64,000 nt of DNA from Limnohabitans sp. Rim8 (GTDB taxonomy: Bacteria > Pseudomonadota > Gammaproteobacteria > Burkholderiales > Burkholderiaceae_C): the NCBI GenBank assembly GCA_945901045.1, contig CAMDKK010000007.1:1-64000 (forward strand), written 5' to 3'. Both the position numbers and the translations under genes were made by a program. Shown here piece after piece: positions 50,750-58,654 of the stretch; position 1 is the first letter of the stretch, and every line of letters begins with the position of its first letter. The notes below the pieces were generated by a model. That model ran no database searches. It saw only the letters and a program-made list of their open reading frames with translations, and was not told where the DNA came from.

Positions 50750-51950
50750 AACATATGATGTGGTCGTAATTGGTGGTGGACCTTCTGGTGCCACTGCCGC
50801 AGATGACCTTGCTGGCCGAGGATGGAAAGTTTTGTTATTGGACCGTCAAGGCAGGACCAAGCCTTGCGGAGGTGCGATACCACCACGCTTGATCAAAGAC
50901 TTTGAAATACCTGATCATTTGTTGGTAGCCAAAGCACGCTGTGCAAGAATGATTTCACCCAAAGACAACAAAGTGGACATTCCAATTGAGAATGGCTTTG
51001 TGGGCATGGTCAACCGCGATGAGTTTGATGAGTGGTTGCGTGAAAGAGCACGCTCGCACGGGGCTCATCGTCTGAGGGGTTCATTTGAAAAAATAACCCG
51101 CGACGACGATGGCGTCGCACGCATTCATATCGCATTGCAATCGTCTTCCTCCTCTGGTGCACATTTCTCCGCCCCTGAAACCAAGAGTATTCGGGCGCGT
51201 TTTGTGGTCGGTGCAGACGGTGCCAAGTCTGAAGTGGCTCGACAAACTGTCAAAGGCGCTGAGCGCACCAAGTATGTGTTTGCTTACCACGAGATCGTGC
51301 GTGCGCCAACGCACCAAGCGGATTACGATGCTGACCGATGCGATGTTTACTACCGTGGTGCCTTGTCACCCGATTTTTACGGCTGGGTATTTCCACATGG
51401 CAACACCATGAGCATTGGCACTGGCAGCGCAGATAAGGGATTTTCTTTGCGAAGTGCAGTGACAAGGCTGCGCGAAACTGCAGGCTTGCAGAACGCTGAA
51501 ACATTGCGTCGCGAGGGTGCGCCAATACCCATGAAACCATTACCCTATTGGGACAATGGGAAGGATGTTGTGTTGGCTGGCGATGCTGCAGGTGTTGTAG
51601 CGCCGGCTTCAGGTGAGGGCATTTACTATGCCATGGCATGCGGTCGGATGGCGGCTGATGCGGTCGAAGAGGCCTTGACAACCGGCAACGCGTCTTGCCT
51701 CAAGAAAGCACGAAAAACATTCATGAAGCAACATGGAACGGTGTTTTGGGTGCTCGGCATCATGCAGTATTTTTGGTACCAGAACGACAAGCGACGTGAG
51801 AAATTTGTCACCATTTGCGAAGACAAGGATGTGCAGCAACTCACGTTTGAGTCTTATATGAACAAAGTACTGGTGAGAAAAAAACCAATGGCGCACGTAC
51901 GCATCTTTTTCAAAGATCTGGGGCACCTGTTTGGCTTTGTGAGGACATGA
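50739..51950 (+). CDS. bchP: Geranylgeranyl reductase BchP
   Basis: FAD-dependent reductase (403 aa) that reduces the geranylgeranyl tail of bacteriochlorophyll to phytyl in three steps. The dinucleotide motif GGGPSGATAADDLA is at about 10-23, KPCGGAIPPRLI follows, and GDAAGVVAPASGEGIYYAM is the second FAD block. AAGAAAGGA lies upstream. It overlaps tspO by four bases. Confidence 0.96.
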   Translation: MSTETYDVVVIGGGPSGATAADDLAGRGWKVLLLDRQGRTKPCGGAIPPRLIKDFEIPDHLLVAKARCARMISPKDNKVDIPIENGFVGMVNRDEFDEWLRERARSHGAHRLRGSFEKITRDDDGVARIHIALQSSSSSGAHFSAPETKSIRARFVVGADGAKSEVARQTVKGAERTKYVFAYHEIVRAPTHQADYDADRCDVYYRGALSPDFYGWVFPHGNTMSIGTGSADKGFSLRSAVTRLRETAGLQNAETLRREGAPIPMKPLPYWDNGKDVVLAGDAAGVVAPASGEGIYYAMACGRMAADAVEEALTTGNASCLKKARKTFMKQHGTVFWVLGIMQYFWYQNDKRREKFVTICEDKDVQQLTFESYMNKVLVRKKPMAHVRIFFKDLGHLFGFVRT

Positions 51951-52432
51951 TCATTTCAAATCGATTGTTCGGATTGACAATCGCATTGGGGTGTAGTTTT
52001 TTGGTCGCTTCTGTCGGCGCTTCATTGACAGAGATAGGGCCTTGGTACCTGGCCCTGAAGCAGCCGTCTTGGAAACCGCCTGATTTTGCCTTTGGCATCA
52101 TTTGGTCGGCTGTTTTTACATTGTGTGCTTTCAGTGGCTGGGGCGCATGGCAAGTTTCGAAAAACAGCGCACAGAAGTTTCGCATTGCTTTTTTATTTGC
52201 ACTGAATAGCCTGTTGAACATTCTTTGGAGTTGGTTGTACTTCAACCAACACCGACCAGACTGGGCCATGACGGAGTTGTATTTCTTGTGGGCCTCTGTA
52301 TTGCTGCTCATCGCAGGTTTGTGGCGCATTTCCAAAATTTCCAGTGCGCTGCTTGTGCCTTACTTGGTGTGGGTCACAACAGCGGGCTTCTTAAACGCTG
52401 CGACGGTTGAACTCAACGGACCCTTTGCGTAG
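51947..52432 (+). CDS. tspO: TspO/MBR family protein (CrtK)
   Basis: A 161-aa five-helix outer-membrane-type tryptophan-rich sensory protein. Typical residues are WYLALKQPSWKPP near 28-40, the WGAW and NSLLNILWSWLYF helices and NAATVELN at the end. In Rhodobacter TspO exports or senses porphyrin intermediates and tones down photosynthesis gene expression under oxygen. It ends the dxs-hemA-bchG-bchP unit. Confidence 0.94.
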   Translation: MIISNRLFGLTIALGCSFLVASVGASLTEIGPWYLALKQPSWKPPDFAFGIIWSAVFTLCAFSGWGAWQVSKNSAQKFRIAFLFALNSLLNILWSWLYFNQHRPDWAMTELYFLWASVLLLIAGLWRISKISSALLVPYLVWVTTAGFLNAATVELNGPFA

Positions 52433-52662
52433 GCTTGCAGCGCAAAATTGGGTTGATTTGGATGGATGAATTTCAGCGGTATGTCCCTTTCTTGCAGATC
52501 GTTTTCTAAGTGAGGGCGATAAACTGAGCCTGTGACATCTTCTCCCAAATCGCTGTCTGGATGACTGCCATTCATTCGTCCTTACAGAACGCAAGTCTCC
52601 ACGCGTTGGCTTGTCTGCCAGTTTGGCTGCGGCGCACTTTGCGGGATAAATATTGACAGACA

Positions 52663-53709
52663 ATGGAATACGACCACACCATGTTAGCGAATGACTTTTC
52701 TGCGCCTGAGACAGTTGGCCCTTCTTTGCGAGTGCTCTTGCTGGGTGCCACGGGCACGATCGGTTTGGCTACGGCGCAGGCATTGATAAAGCGTGGGCAT
52801 GAGGTGGTTTGTTTTGTGCGGACTCGCAAAGGTGGAGAGAAGAGATTTGGGGGAGACCTCAAGGCATCGCCTTTACACGGGACAAGGATTCGTTATGGTG
52901 ACCCCACCAACCCTGAGTCCTTGACGCGCGATGGTTTCGCACAGGAGGGTTTTGATGCGGTGATTTCATGCATGGCCTCCAGAACCGGTAGCCCTCGAGA
53001 TGCCTGGCGGGTAGACCATCAAGCCCATGTTGATGCACTCGAAGCGGCTCAAGCTGCAGGGGTCAAACACTTTGTATTGCTCTCGGCGATTTGCGTCCAA
53101 AAACCATTGCTGGCCTTTCAGCATGCCAAGCTCGCTTTTGAAAAAGCCTTGATAGAGTCAGGACTGACCTACTCCATCGTACGTCCGACAGCCTTCTTCA
53201 AATCTTTATCAGGTCAATTGGAACGGGTGAAAAAAGGCAAACCCTTTTTAATCTTTGGTGATGGTCAGCTCACCGCTTGCAAGCCGATCAGTGACCATGA
53301 TTTGGGTGATTTCATCGCCAGCTGTTTGGATGACCCGGGTCGGCATAACCAAGTCTTGCCGATTGGCGGCCCAGGCCCCGCCGTTACGCCGCGTCAGCAA
53401 GGTGAGTATCTGTTTCAATTGCTGGGAAAAGAGCCCCAATTCAAAAGCGTGCCTGTTGGTTTTTTAGACTTTATCATTGGTACTTTAAGTTGGATTGGCA
53501 AACTCATTCCCGTCGTTGCGGACAAAGCGGAACTGGCCCGCATTGGTCGCTACTACGCAACGGAGTCCATGCTGGTGTGGGATGCCTCATCGAATCGTTA
53601 CGACGCCCAACTCACGCCATCGCATGGCACGCAAACATTATTTGAGGCCTATGAAATGTGGGTGAGCGGGCAAGCTGCGCCAGACAGAGGCGAGCATGCT
53701 GTTTTTTAA
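52663..53709 (+). CDS. bciA: Divinyl (proto)chlorophyllide 8-vinyl reductase BciA
   Basis: NADPH-dependent 8-vinyl reductase (348 aa) of the atypical SDR (NmrA-like) type. The Rossmann motif LLGATGTIGLATAQAL is at about 23-38, and the family block SRTGSPRDAWRVDHQAHVDA...KHFVLLSAICVQKPLLAFQ is unmistakable. It reduces the 8-vinyl group of divinyl (proto)chlorophyllide, so the F420/Fe-S type BciB is not needed. ATG at 52663 without a clear ribosome binding site; ATG at 52681 is an alternative. It is convergent with the LPOR gene, with 19 bases between the stops and no terminator visible. Confidence 0.93.
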   Translation: MEYDHTMLANDFSAPETVGPSLRVLLLGATGTIGLATAQALIKRGHEVVCFVRTRKGGEKRFGGDLKASPLHGTRIRYGDPTNPESLTRDGFAQEGFDAVISCMASRTGSPRDAWRVDHQAHVDALEAAQAAGVKHFVLLSAICVQKPLLAFQHAKLAFEKALIESGLTYSIVRPTAFFKSLSGQLERVKKGKPFLIFGDGQLTACKPISDHDLGDFIASCLDDPGRHNQVLPIGGPGPAVTPRQQGEYLFQLLGKEPQFKSVPVGFLDFIIGTLSWIGKLIPVVADKAELARIGRYYATESMLVWDASSNRYDAQLTPSHGTQTLFEAYEMWVSGQAAPDRGEHAVF

Positions 53710-53728
53710 GACGGGCCATTGACGCAAG

Positions 53729-54724
53729 TTAATCTGCCATGCCTACAAGCTTGTTGCTGAGTTCCCACAACCGAATGCCCATCGTCAACTGAGTCGCTTT
53801 GGCAGACAAAGGCTGGGCAAACGCCTGGCGACCGGGGACTTGGCGGTTGCCCCAGCTCCAATGCACACCTGATGCGCAGAAATCCTTGTCAACCAGTACT
53901 TGTGCCACGCGCTGCCCAGCCAAGGTTTGGGTGACGTAGCCCTTGGTGATGTTTTTTTGAAACCAAGGAAAGATGGTTTGAAAAGCCTTGGGTGTGTCGC
54001 GAAACAATGCCGTATCTGCCACGCACCCAGGATAAACCGTGCTGAAGATAATGCCGGTGTTGTCGTGGTAGCGACGGTGCATTTCACGGCTGATGATCAT
54101 GTTGCACAACTTGCTGTCTTTGTAGGCCTTGCCGGCTTTGAAAGTCTTCCCATCAATCATCGCAATGGGATCATGAAAGCCTTGTTCCAGACCTGCGAGA
54201 TCCCCCAGATCGGCGGGTGCGGGAATCGGCACCTTGCCACCAAATTCTTCAGAATTGGCCGTGACTGTGCCCAAGGTCACCAGTCTTGATTGAAAATTTG
54301 GCTTGAATTCTTGTTCAGAAGTTTGTGTTTGGATGAGCAAGGGCATGAGCAAACGGCTTAGCAAAAAATGCCCCAAGTGGTTGGTTGCAACGCTGAGTTC
54401 AAAGCCCTCTGGTGACCTGGCGGGTGTTTTCAAGCGCGGCTGATAACTGGCTGCGTTGTTGAGCAGTGCGTGCAGTGCAAAGCCCTTGGATTCAAAGTTT
54501 TTCACAAACTCGCGAACGCTTTGCAAAGAGCCCAAGTCCAATTGCATGATGCTGAACTGTGTGGGATTCAATTGCAGTTCAGATGCAACCCGCCTTGCTT
54601 TTTGTGAATCTCGGCAGGCCATGACAACATGCCATCCCTGTTGGATGAGGGCCTCAGTGGCGTAAAGCCCTACGCCTGAAGAAGCGCCCGTGACGATGAC
54701 GTGGGGTTGTTGAGTGGTTTTCAT
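53729..54724 (-). CDS. por: Light-dependent protochlorophyllide oxidoreductase (LPOR)
   Basis: SDR-family enzyme (331 aa) with sequence specific to light-dependent POR, which reduces protochlorophyllide to chlorophyllide with NADPH and light. NADPH site [15 protein letters not shown] (12-26), NNAA (89-92), the catalytic pair Tyr201 and Lys205 in YKDSK, and Cys234 in YPGC, placed 33 residues after the Tyr exactly as the active-site Cys of cyanobacterial POR. The C-terminal blocks [13 protein letters not shown] and [11 protein letters not shown] and [11 protein letters not shown] are POR hallmarks not found in ordinary SDRs. The PGC also encodes full DPOR (BchLNB). LPOR is standard in cyanobacteria and plants but rare in purple bacteria, so horizontal origin is likely. 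No PpsR site and no clear ribosome binding site upstream. Confidence 0.92.
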   Translation of the reverse strand: MKTTQQPHVIVTGASSGVGLYATEALIQQGWHVVMACRDSQKARRVASELQLNPTQFSIMQLDLGSLQSVREFVKNFESKGFALHALLNNAASYQPRLKTPARSPEGFELSVATNHLGHFLLSRLLMPLLIQTQTSEQEFKPNFQSRLVTLGTVTANSEEFGGKVPIPAPADLGDLAGLEQGFHDPIAMIDGKTFKAGKAYKDSKLCNMIISREMHRRYHDNTGIIFSTVYPGCVADTALFRDTPKAFQTIFPWFQKNITKGYVTQTLAGQRVAQVLVDKDFCASGVHWSWGNRQVPGRQAFAQPLSAKATQLTMGIRLWELSNKLVGMAD

Positions 54725-54792
54725 ACAGTGATTCTGACGTCCATTTTATGTGCGAGATCGATCCAAGAGTTCATCAGCTTTAGCCAAACTTT

Positions 54793-55470
54793 TCAGTGCT
54801 TTCTTTGGGCACGGGAATAGCTGTGCACTGCGTCTACCACTACAGCCGCATGATCAGGGGGTGTGAACTGACTGATGCCATGGCCGAGGTTGAAAATATG
54901 CGTGGGGCCAGAGCTGTTGGGGTCTGTATGGGGCGTTCCAAAGCTGTCAAGAACTTTGAGTACCTCTTGTTCAATGGCAGAGGCATGGGCAAACAACACA
55001 TTCGGGTCTAAATTACCTTGTAGCGCTTTGCCAGCTTGACCCGCCAAACCGCCAACAACTTGCCGTGCCTTCGCAAGATTGACGGTCCAATCGAGGCCCA
55101 AGACGTCTCAGTCCAGTCTGTTCATGTCTTCCAGCCACAACCCGCCACCTTTGGTGAACACAAGACGGGGGACCGTGTGACCTTCATGGCTGCGAATCAA
55201 TTGGTCGAGCACCCGCCGGGTGTAAGCCAAACTGAATTTTCGAAACGCGCCTTCTGCCAGGACGCCGCCCCAACTGTCAAACACCATCATCACTTCGGTG
55301 GCAAAGTCGACATTGGTGGCCAGTCCCATGAAACTGCCCGCCTTTACACGCGTAGCGCAGTATTCAGGCAAGTAGCGTCCCGATTGCCGCATCAGCCAAA
55401 AGGGGGTGTGGTTGGTGGCTTGCCGCATGCAAGCCTTGAGGAATGTGTTGTTTTGAAGAGGTGTGACCAT
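54793..55470 (-). pseudogene. hemE: Decayed uroporphyrinogen decarboxylase gene (hemE remnant)
   Basis: Reads as UroD over 225 codons, against about 360 in intact enzymes. Residues 1-60 match the N-terminus ([11 protein letters not shown]), then at the join near 55290 the frame jumps to VFDSWGGVL of the C-terminal half; roughly 140 codons, including the catalytic Asp region, are missing in frame. A TGA at 55108-55110 then interrupts the frame at a position that is normally Cys (next residues DVLGLDWT). The end, HIFNLGHGI, is intact. Both lesions would abolish activity, so a working hemE must lie elsewhere. It lies behind LPOR on the same strand. Confidence 0.88.
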
Positions 55471-55932
55471 GCGATCTGAAAAATTTTAGAGTTTGGATCA
55501 GAGGCGGCGCGCTGGTATGGTGGCATGCCATTGGGCAAGACGGCTTTCTCGTGTGGCAATAGTCAGTTGTGTTGTCGTGAAATGAGATGGATTTTTCAAG
55601 GCATTTTACAAATGGAAGAAGGCGAAATGTCATTGTTTCATTTTTTTCTGTGGCATCGCTTACACAGCAGGTCAGTCAAAATCTAGCCATCAGGGTTTGA
55701 GGCTTATTGATCGCATGGCTTTTTGAGGTGAGCACTCTCAAACGGTTTCGCAGCAGAGGTAAACAAGCCCTTCACGGAGAAGTAAAATACCGTATTCATT
55801 CAAGCGATCCGCCACCACCCACAAAAGCGCTTAAATCCCTATCAATACTGGGTTTTAAGCTGATGCACAATGCTCATATCTCTCAAATAGATATCCAATA
55901 AGTTCATTTCTAACGTTGACGATTTAAATCTT
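55471..55932. other. Intergenic stretch between the hemE remnant and ccmA
   Basis: No gene is supported. A 64-codon frame on the plus strand (55707-55901) has no ribosome binding site, no recognisable family and a start in unremarkable sequence. The right end must hold the ccm promoter; A/T-rich DNA at about 55880-55930 is the best place, but I cannot name boxes with confidence. No PpsR-type palindrome is seen. Confidence 0.5.
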
Positions 55933-56547
55933 ATGTTGTCTGTGACTGGTCTTTCATGTACGCGTGGTGAACGCCAACTCTTTTCAGGCGTTGATTTCCA
56001 ATTGAAAGTGGGAACTTGCTTGCATCTGCAGGGAGACAACGGGGTAGGGAAAACAAGTTTGCTGCGCCAGGTCAGTGGTTTGTCCCCTGTGGCTGCAGGC
56101 CATATTTCTTGGTATGGGCAGCCTGTTGCGGACAACGAATCCTTTCGTGCACAGCGCATTTATCTGGGGCATGAGCTGGCCATGAAAGACGATCTCTCGG
56201 CCATGGAGAACTTGCAATTTGATGCATCCATTGCAGGTCGAACGGTCACCGCTGAAACTCTACGCAGCGCTTTGAAACGATTGGGGCTGAGAGGACGTGA
56301 ACATCTGCCCATGCGGGTCCTGTCGCAGGGCCAAAAACACCGTGCCGCATTGGCCAGGTTGCTGGTCCGTCAAGCCACTTTATGGATTCTGGATGAACCG
56401 GTGGTCGCGCTCGATGTGCCAGCCCAAGCGGCTGTAGGGCAACTGCTGGAAGCACATCTGAACGAAGGCGGCATGGCCTTGGTCACCAGCCATCAACCCT
56501 TGCCCATACCCCATGCGCTTATCGCTTCTTACAGGTTGCAGGGATGA
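55933..56547 (+). CDS. ccmA: Cytochrome c maturation ABC ATPase CcmA
   Basis: ABC transporter ATPase (204 aa) of system I cytochrome c biogenesis. Walker A GDNGVGKTS (about 37-45), signature LSQGQKHRAALARLL and Walker B LWILDEP are present. With CcmBCD it uses ATP to release haem-loaded CcmE. First gene of the ccmABCDEFGHI operon; it overlaps ccmB by four bases. Confidence 0.95.
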   Translation: MLSVTGLSCTRGERQLFSGVDFQLKVGTCLHLQGDNGVGKTSLLRQVSGLSPVAAGHISWYGQPVADNESFRAQRIYLGHELAMKDDLSAMENLQFDASIAGRTVTAETLRSALKRLGLRGREHLPMRVLSQGQKHRAALARLLVRQATLWILDEPVVALDVPAQAAVGQLLEAHLNEGGMALVTSHQPLPIPHALIASYRLQG

Positions 56548-57209
56548 ACCCCTACATGGCGGTCCTTCGCCGGGATTTGTCGCTCGCCTTACGTCGCAAA
56601 AACGAAGTCATGACTTCGGTCTTTTTCTTTGTCGTGGTGGCTGCTTTGTTTCCATTGGGGATTGGCCCTGAAATGAACACATTGCGCCTGATCGCTCCTG
56701 GCGTCTTGTGGGTTGGGGCGTTGCTGGCCAGCATGCTTTCGCTGGGGCGCTTGTTTGCGAGCGATCACCAAGATGGCACGCTGGAACAAATGGTGTTGTC
56801 TTCTGCTTCATTGCCGGGTTTGGTGGGGGCCAAAATCCTGGCCCATTGGTTGTTGTCTGGTTTGCCCTTGGTGGTGTTGTCACCGGTGCTGGCGCTGCAA
56901 TTTGATTTGAATGCCCAAGCCATTGAAGTGCTCATGGCCACCTTGCTTTTGGGCACACCCTTGTTGTCATTGATCGGTGCCGTGGGGGCTGCTTTGACGC
57001 TGGGCGTGCGGGGCGCAGACGTTTTGTTGTCGCTCTTGGTTTTACCTCTTTACGTACCTGCACTCGTTTTTGGTGCGGGCGCAGTACAAGCACAAACCGC
57101 CGGTTTGGGGGCCTCGGCCCATCTGTCTATTTTGGCGGCTATGCTGCTTGTAGCCGCCGTGTTCAGCCCTTGGGCGTGCGCGTCGGCTTTGCGCATTGCA
57201 CTTGAGTAA
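56544..57209 (+). CDS. ccmB: Haem exporter membrane subunit CcmB
   Basis: Membrane subunit (221 aa) of the CcmAB complex, with about six helices. The opening AVLRRDLSLALRRKNEV and LGRLFASDHQDGTLEQ are typical of the family. Coupled to ccmA by an ATGA overlap. Its stop precedes the ccmC ATG by 13 bases. Confidence 0.94.
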   Translation: MNPYMAVLRRDLSLALRRKNEVMTSVFFFVVVAALFPLGIGPEMNTLRLIAPGVLWVGALLASMLSLGRLFASDHQDGTLEQMVLSSASLPGLVGAKILAHWLLSGLPLVVLSPVLALQFDLNAQAIEVLMATLLLGTPLLSLIGAVGAALTLGVRGADVLLSLLVLPLYVPALVFGAGAVQAQTAGLGASAHLSILAAMLLVAAVFSPWACASALRIALE

Positions 57210-57222
57210 GTTTTTGATTGTC

Positions 57223-57981
57223 ATGACTCAGCATTCCAACCTCTTATTTCGATTCGCTGCACCTCAGGCCTTTTACGGCTTGGCAGGGCGCCTGTGGCCG
57301 TGGTTCGCTGCTTTGGCGTCCGTCTTGGGTGTCTGGGGTTTGTGGATGGGGATGTTTGTCGCGCCTGCTGATTTTCAGCAAGGGCAGGCGTACAGAATTA
57401 TTTATGTGCATGTGCCTGCTTCCTGGATGTCGATGATCATTTACCTGGCCATGGCGTTTTGGGCCTTGCTGGGTTTGACCTTCAATACCCGCTTGTCCGG
57501 CATGATGAACCGGGCTCTGGCGCCAACGGGCGCGATGTTCGCATTTTTGTCTCTGTGGACGGGTGCACTTTGGGGCAAGCCCATGTGGGGAACATGGTGG
57601 GTCTGGGATGCCCGGTTAACCTCTGAGCTTATTTTGTTCTTTTTGTATTTGGGCTTCATGGGCTTGACCGCATCGATTGATGATCCACGCCGCGCAGACA
57701 AAGCGGGTGGCTTGCTGGCCCTGGTCGGCGCCATCAATGTGCCTGTCATTTACTTTTCGGTGCGCTGGTGGAACACCTTGCACCAAGGCGCCTCGGTTTC
57801 GGTGACGCAGGGCTCCAGCATGGCGCAAACCATGCTTTGGGCCATGTTGCTGATGGCTCTGGCATTCTGGTTGTATGCCATTGCCATCGCTTTGTACCGC
57901 ATTCGCACCCTTATCCTTGAACGTGAAAAACATACGCTTTGGGTAAAGGCTGAACTCCGCTCTGAAGGAGGAGCATCATGA
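57223..57981 (+). CDS. ccmC: Haem lyase/transfer protein CcmC
   Basis: Six-helix membrane protein (252 aa) that loads haem onto CcmE. The tryptophan-rich WWD signature WGTWWVWDARLTSELILFFLY is complete and conserved His residues flank it (YVHVPASWM; the later WWNTLHQG). The ATG at 57223 was preferred over an upstream TTG at 57196 because it follows the ccmB stop. It overlaps ccmD by four bases. Confidence 0.95.
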   Translation: MTQHSNLLFRFAAPQAFYGLAGRLWPWFAALASVLGVWGLWMGMFVAPADFQQGQAYRIIYVHVPASWMSMIIYLAMAFWALLGLTFNTRLSGMMNRALAPTGAMFAFLSLWTGALWGKPMWGTWWVWDARLTSELILFFLYLGFMGLTASIDDPRRADKAGGLLALVGAINVPVIYFSVRWWNTLHQGASVSVTQGSSMAQTMLWAMLLMALAFWLYAIAIALYRIRTLILEREKHTLWVKAELRSEGGAS

Positions 57982-58181
57982 TTTGGAACAGCGCCAGTGA
58001 ATTTTGGGCCATGGGGGGCTATGGCCTCTACGTTTGGGGCAGCTTGGGTGTTACAGCCCTGTTGATGGGGGGTGAAGTCATACTGGCCGCGCGGCGTCAT
58101 CAGCACACCCGCGAAAGCTTGCAAATGCAAGTGACGACAATAGATTCTGATCAGGACACGGCAAAGGATTGGCAACCATGA
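57978..58181 (+). CDS. ccmD: Cytochrome c maturation protein CcmD
   Basis: Small one-helix protein (67 aa): [22 protein letters not shown] near the N-terminus is the typical CcmD start, followed by a charged tail ([11 protein letters not shown]). It stabilises the CcmABC complex and helps release holo-CcmE. Overlaps ccmC and ccmE. Confidence 0.92.
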   Translation: MIWNSASEFWAMGGYGLYVWGSLGVTALLMGGEVILAARRHQHTRESLQMQVTTIDSDQDTAKDWQP

Positions 58182-58624
58182 AAGCACGGCACAAACGCTT
58201 GATTGTGATCATGGTGGGATTGCTGTTTTTGTCTGCAGCCGCAGCGCTGGTGCTCAGCGCCTTTCGCAGCAATTTGGTTTTCTTTTTCACGCCCACGCAG
58301 GTGGCCGATGGTGAGGCGCCTCGGGGCACCGCGTTCCGTGTGGGCGGCATGGTCAAAGTAGGCAGCCTTTTGCGCGATTCAGAAAAAGGTTATTTCGTGG
58401 TGACCGACACCCAAAAAGATATTGTTGTGAAATACAAGGGTATGTTGCCTGATTTGTTCAAAGAAGGGAGCGGCGTGGTCGCTCAAGGCCAGCTCAATGC
58501 ACAGGGTGATTTTGTCGCCAGTGAAGTGCTGGCCAAGCATGACGAAAACTACATGCCACCCGAAGCCAAACACGCTATGGACCAGGCGGCTGCGCGCAAG
58601 GCGGCCGAAACAGTCAAGCCGTGA
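58178..58624 (+). CDS. ccmE: Haem chaperone CcmE
   Basis: Periplasmic haem chaperone (148 aa) anchored by an N-terminal helix (about 8-30). It has the OB-fold stretch [12 protein letters not shown] and the covalent haem-binding His in [12 protein letters not shown], with the accompanying Tyr. Start at ATG 58178 overlapping the ccmD stop. Carries haem from CcmC to CcmFH. Confidence 0.95.
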   Translation: MKARHKRLIVIMVGLLFLSAAAALVLSAFRSNLVFFFTPTQVADGEAPRGTAFRVGGMVKVGSLLRDSEKGYFVVTDTQKDIVVKYKGMLPDLFKEGSGVVAQGQLNAQGDFVASEVLAKHDENYMPPEAKHAMDQAAARKAAETVKP

Positions 58625-58654
58625 AACTTGTTGATTGATTTGAAAGAACGCTGA

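Noticed and set aside
52391-52663. 90-codon open frame on the minus strand between tspO and bciA
   Set aside because: Overlaps the end of tspO, has no family likeness and no ribosome binding site.
55108-55110. TGA in the hemE remnant as a selenocysteine or recoded codon
   Set aside because: The protein also lacks about 140 internal codons including the catalytic region, so a nonsense mutation in a dead gene is the simpler view.
55707-55901. 64-codon open frame upstream of ccmA
   Set aside because: No ribosome binding site, no recognisable features, in a long intergenic stretch; likely chance.
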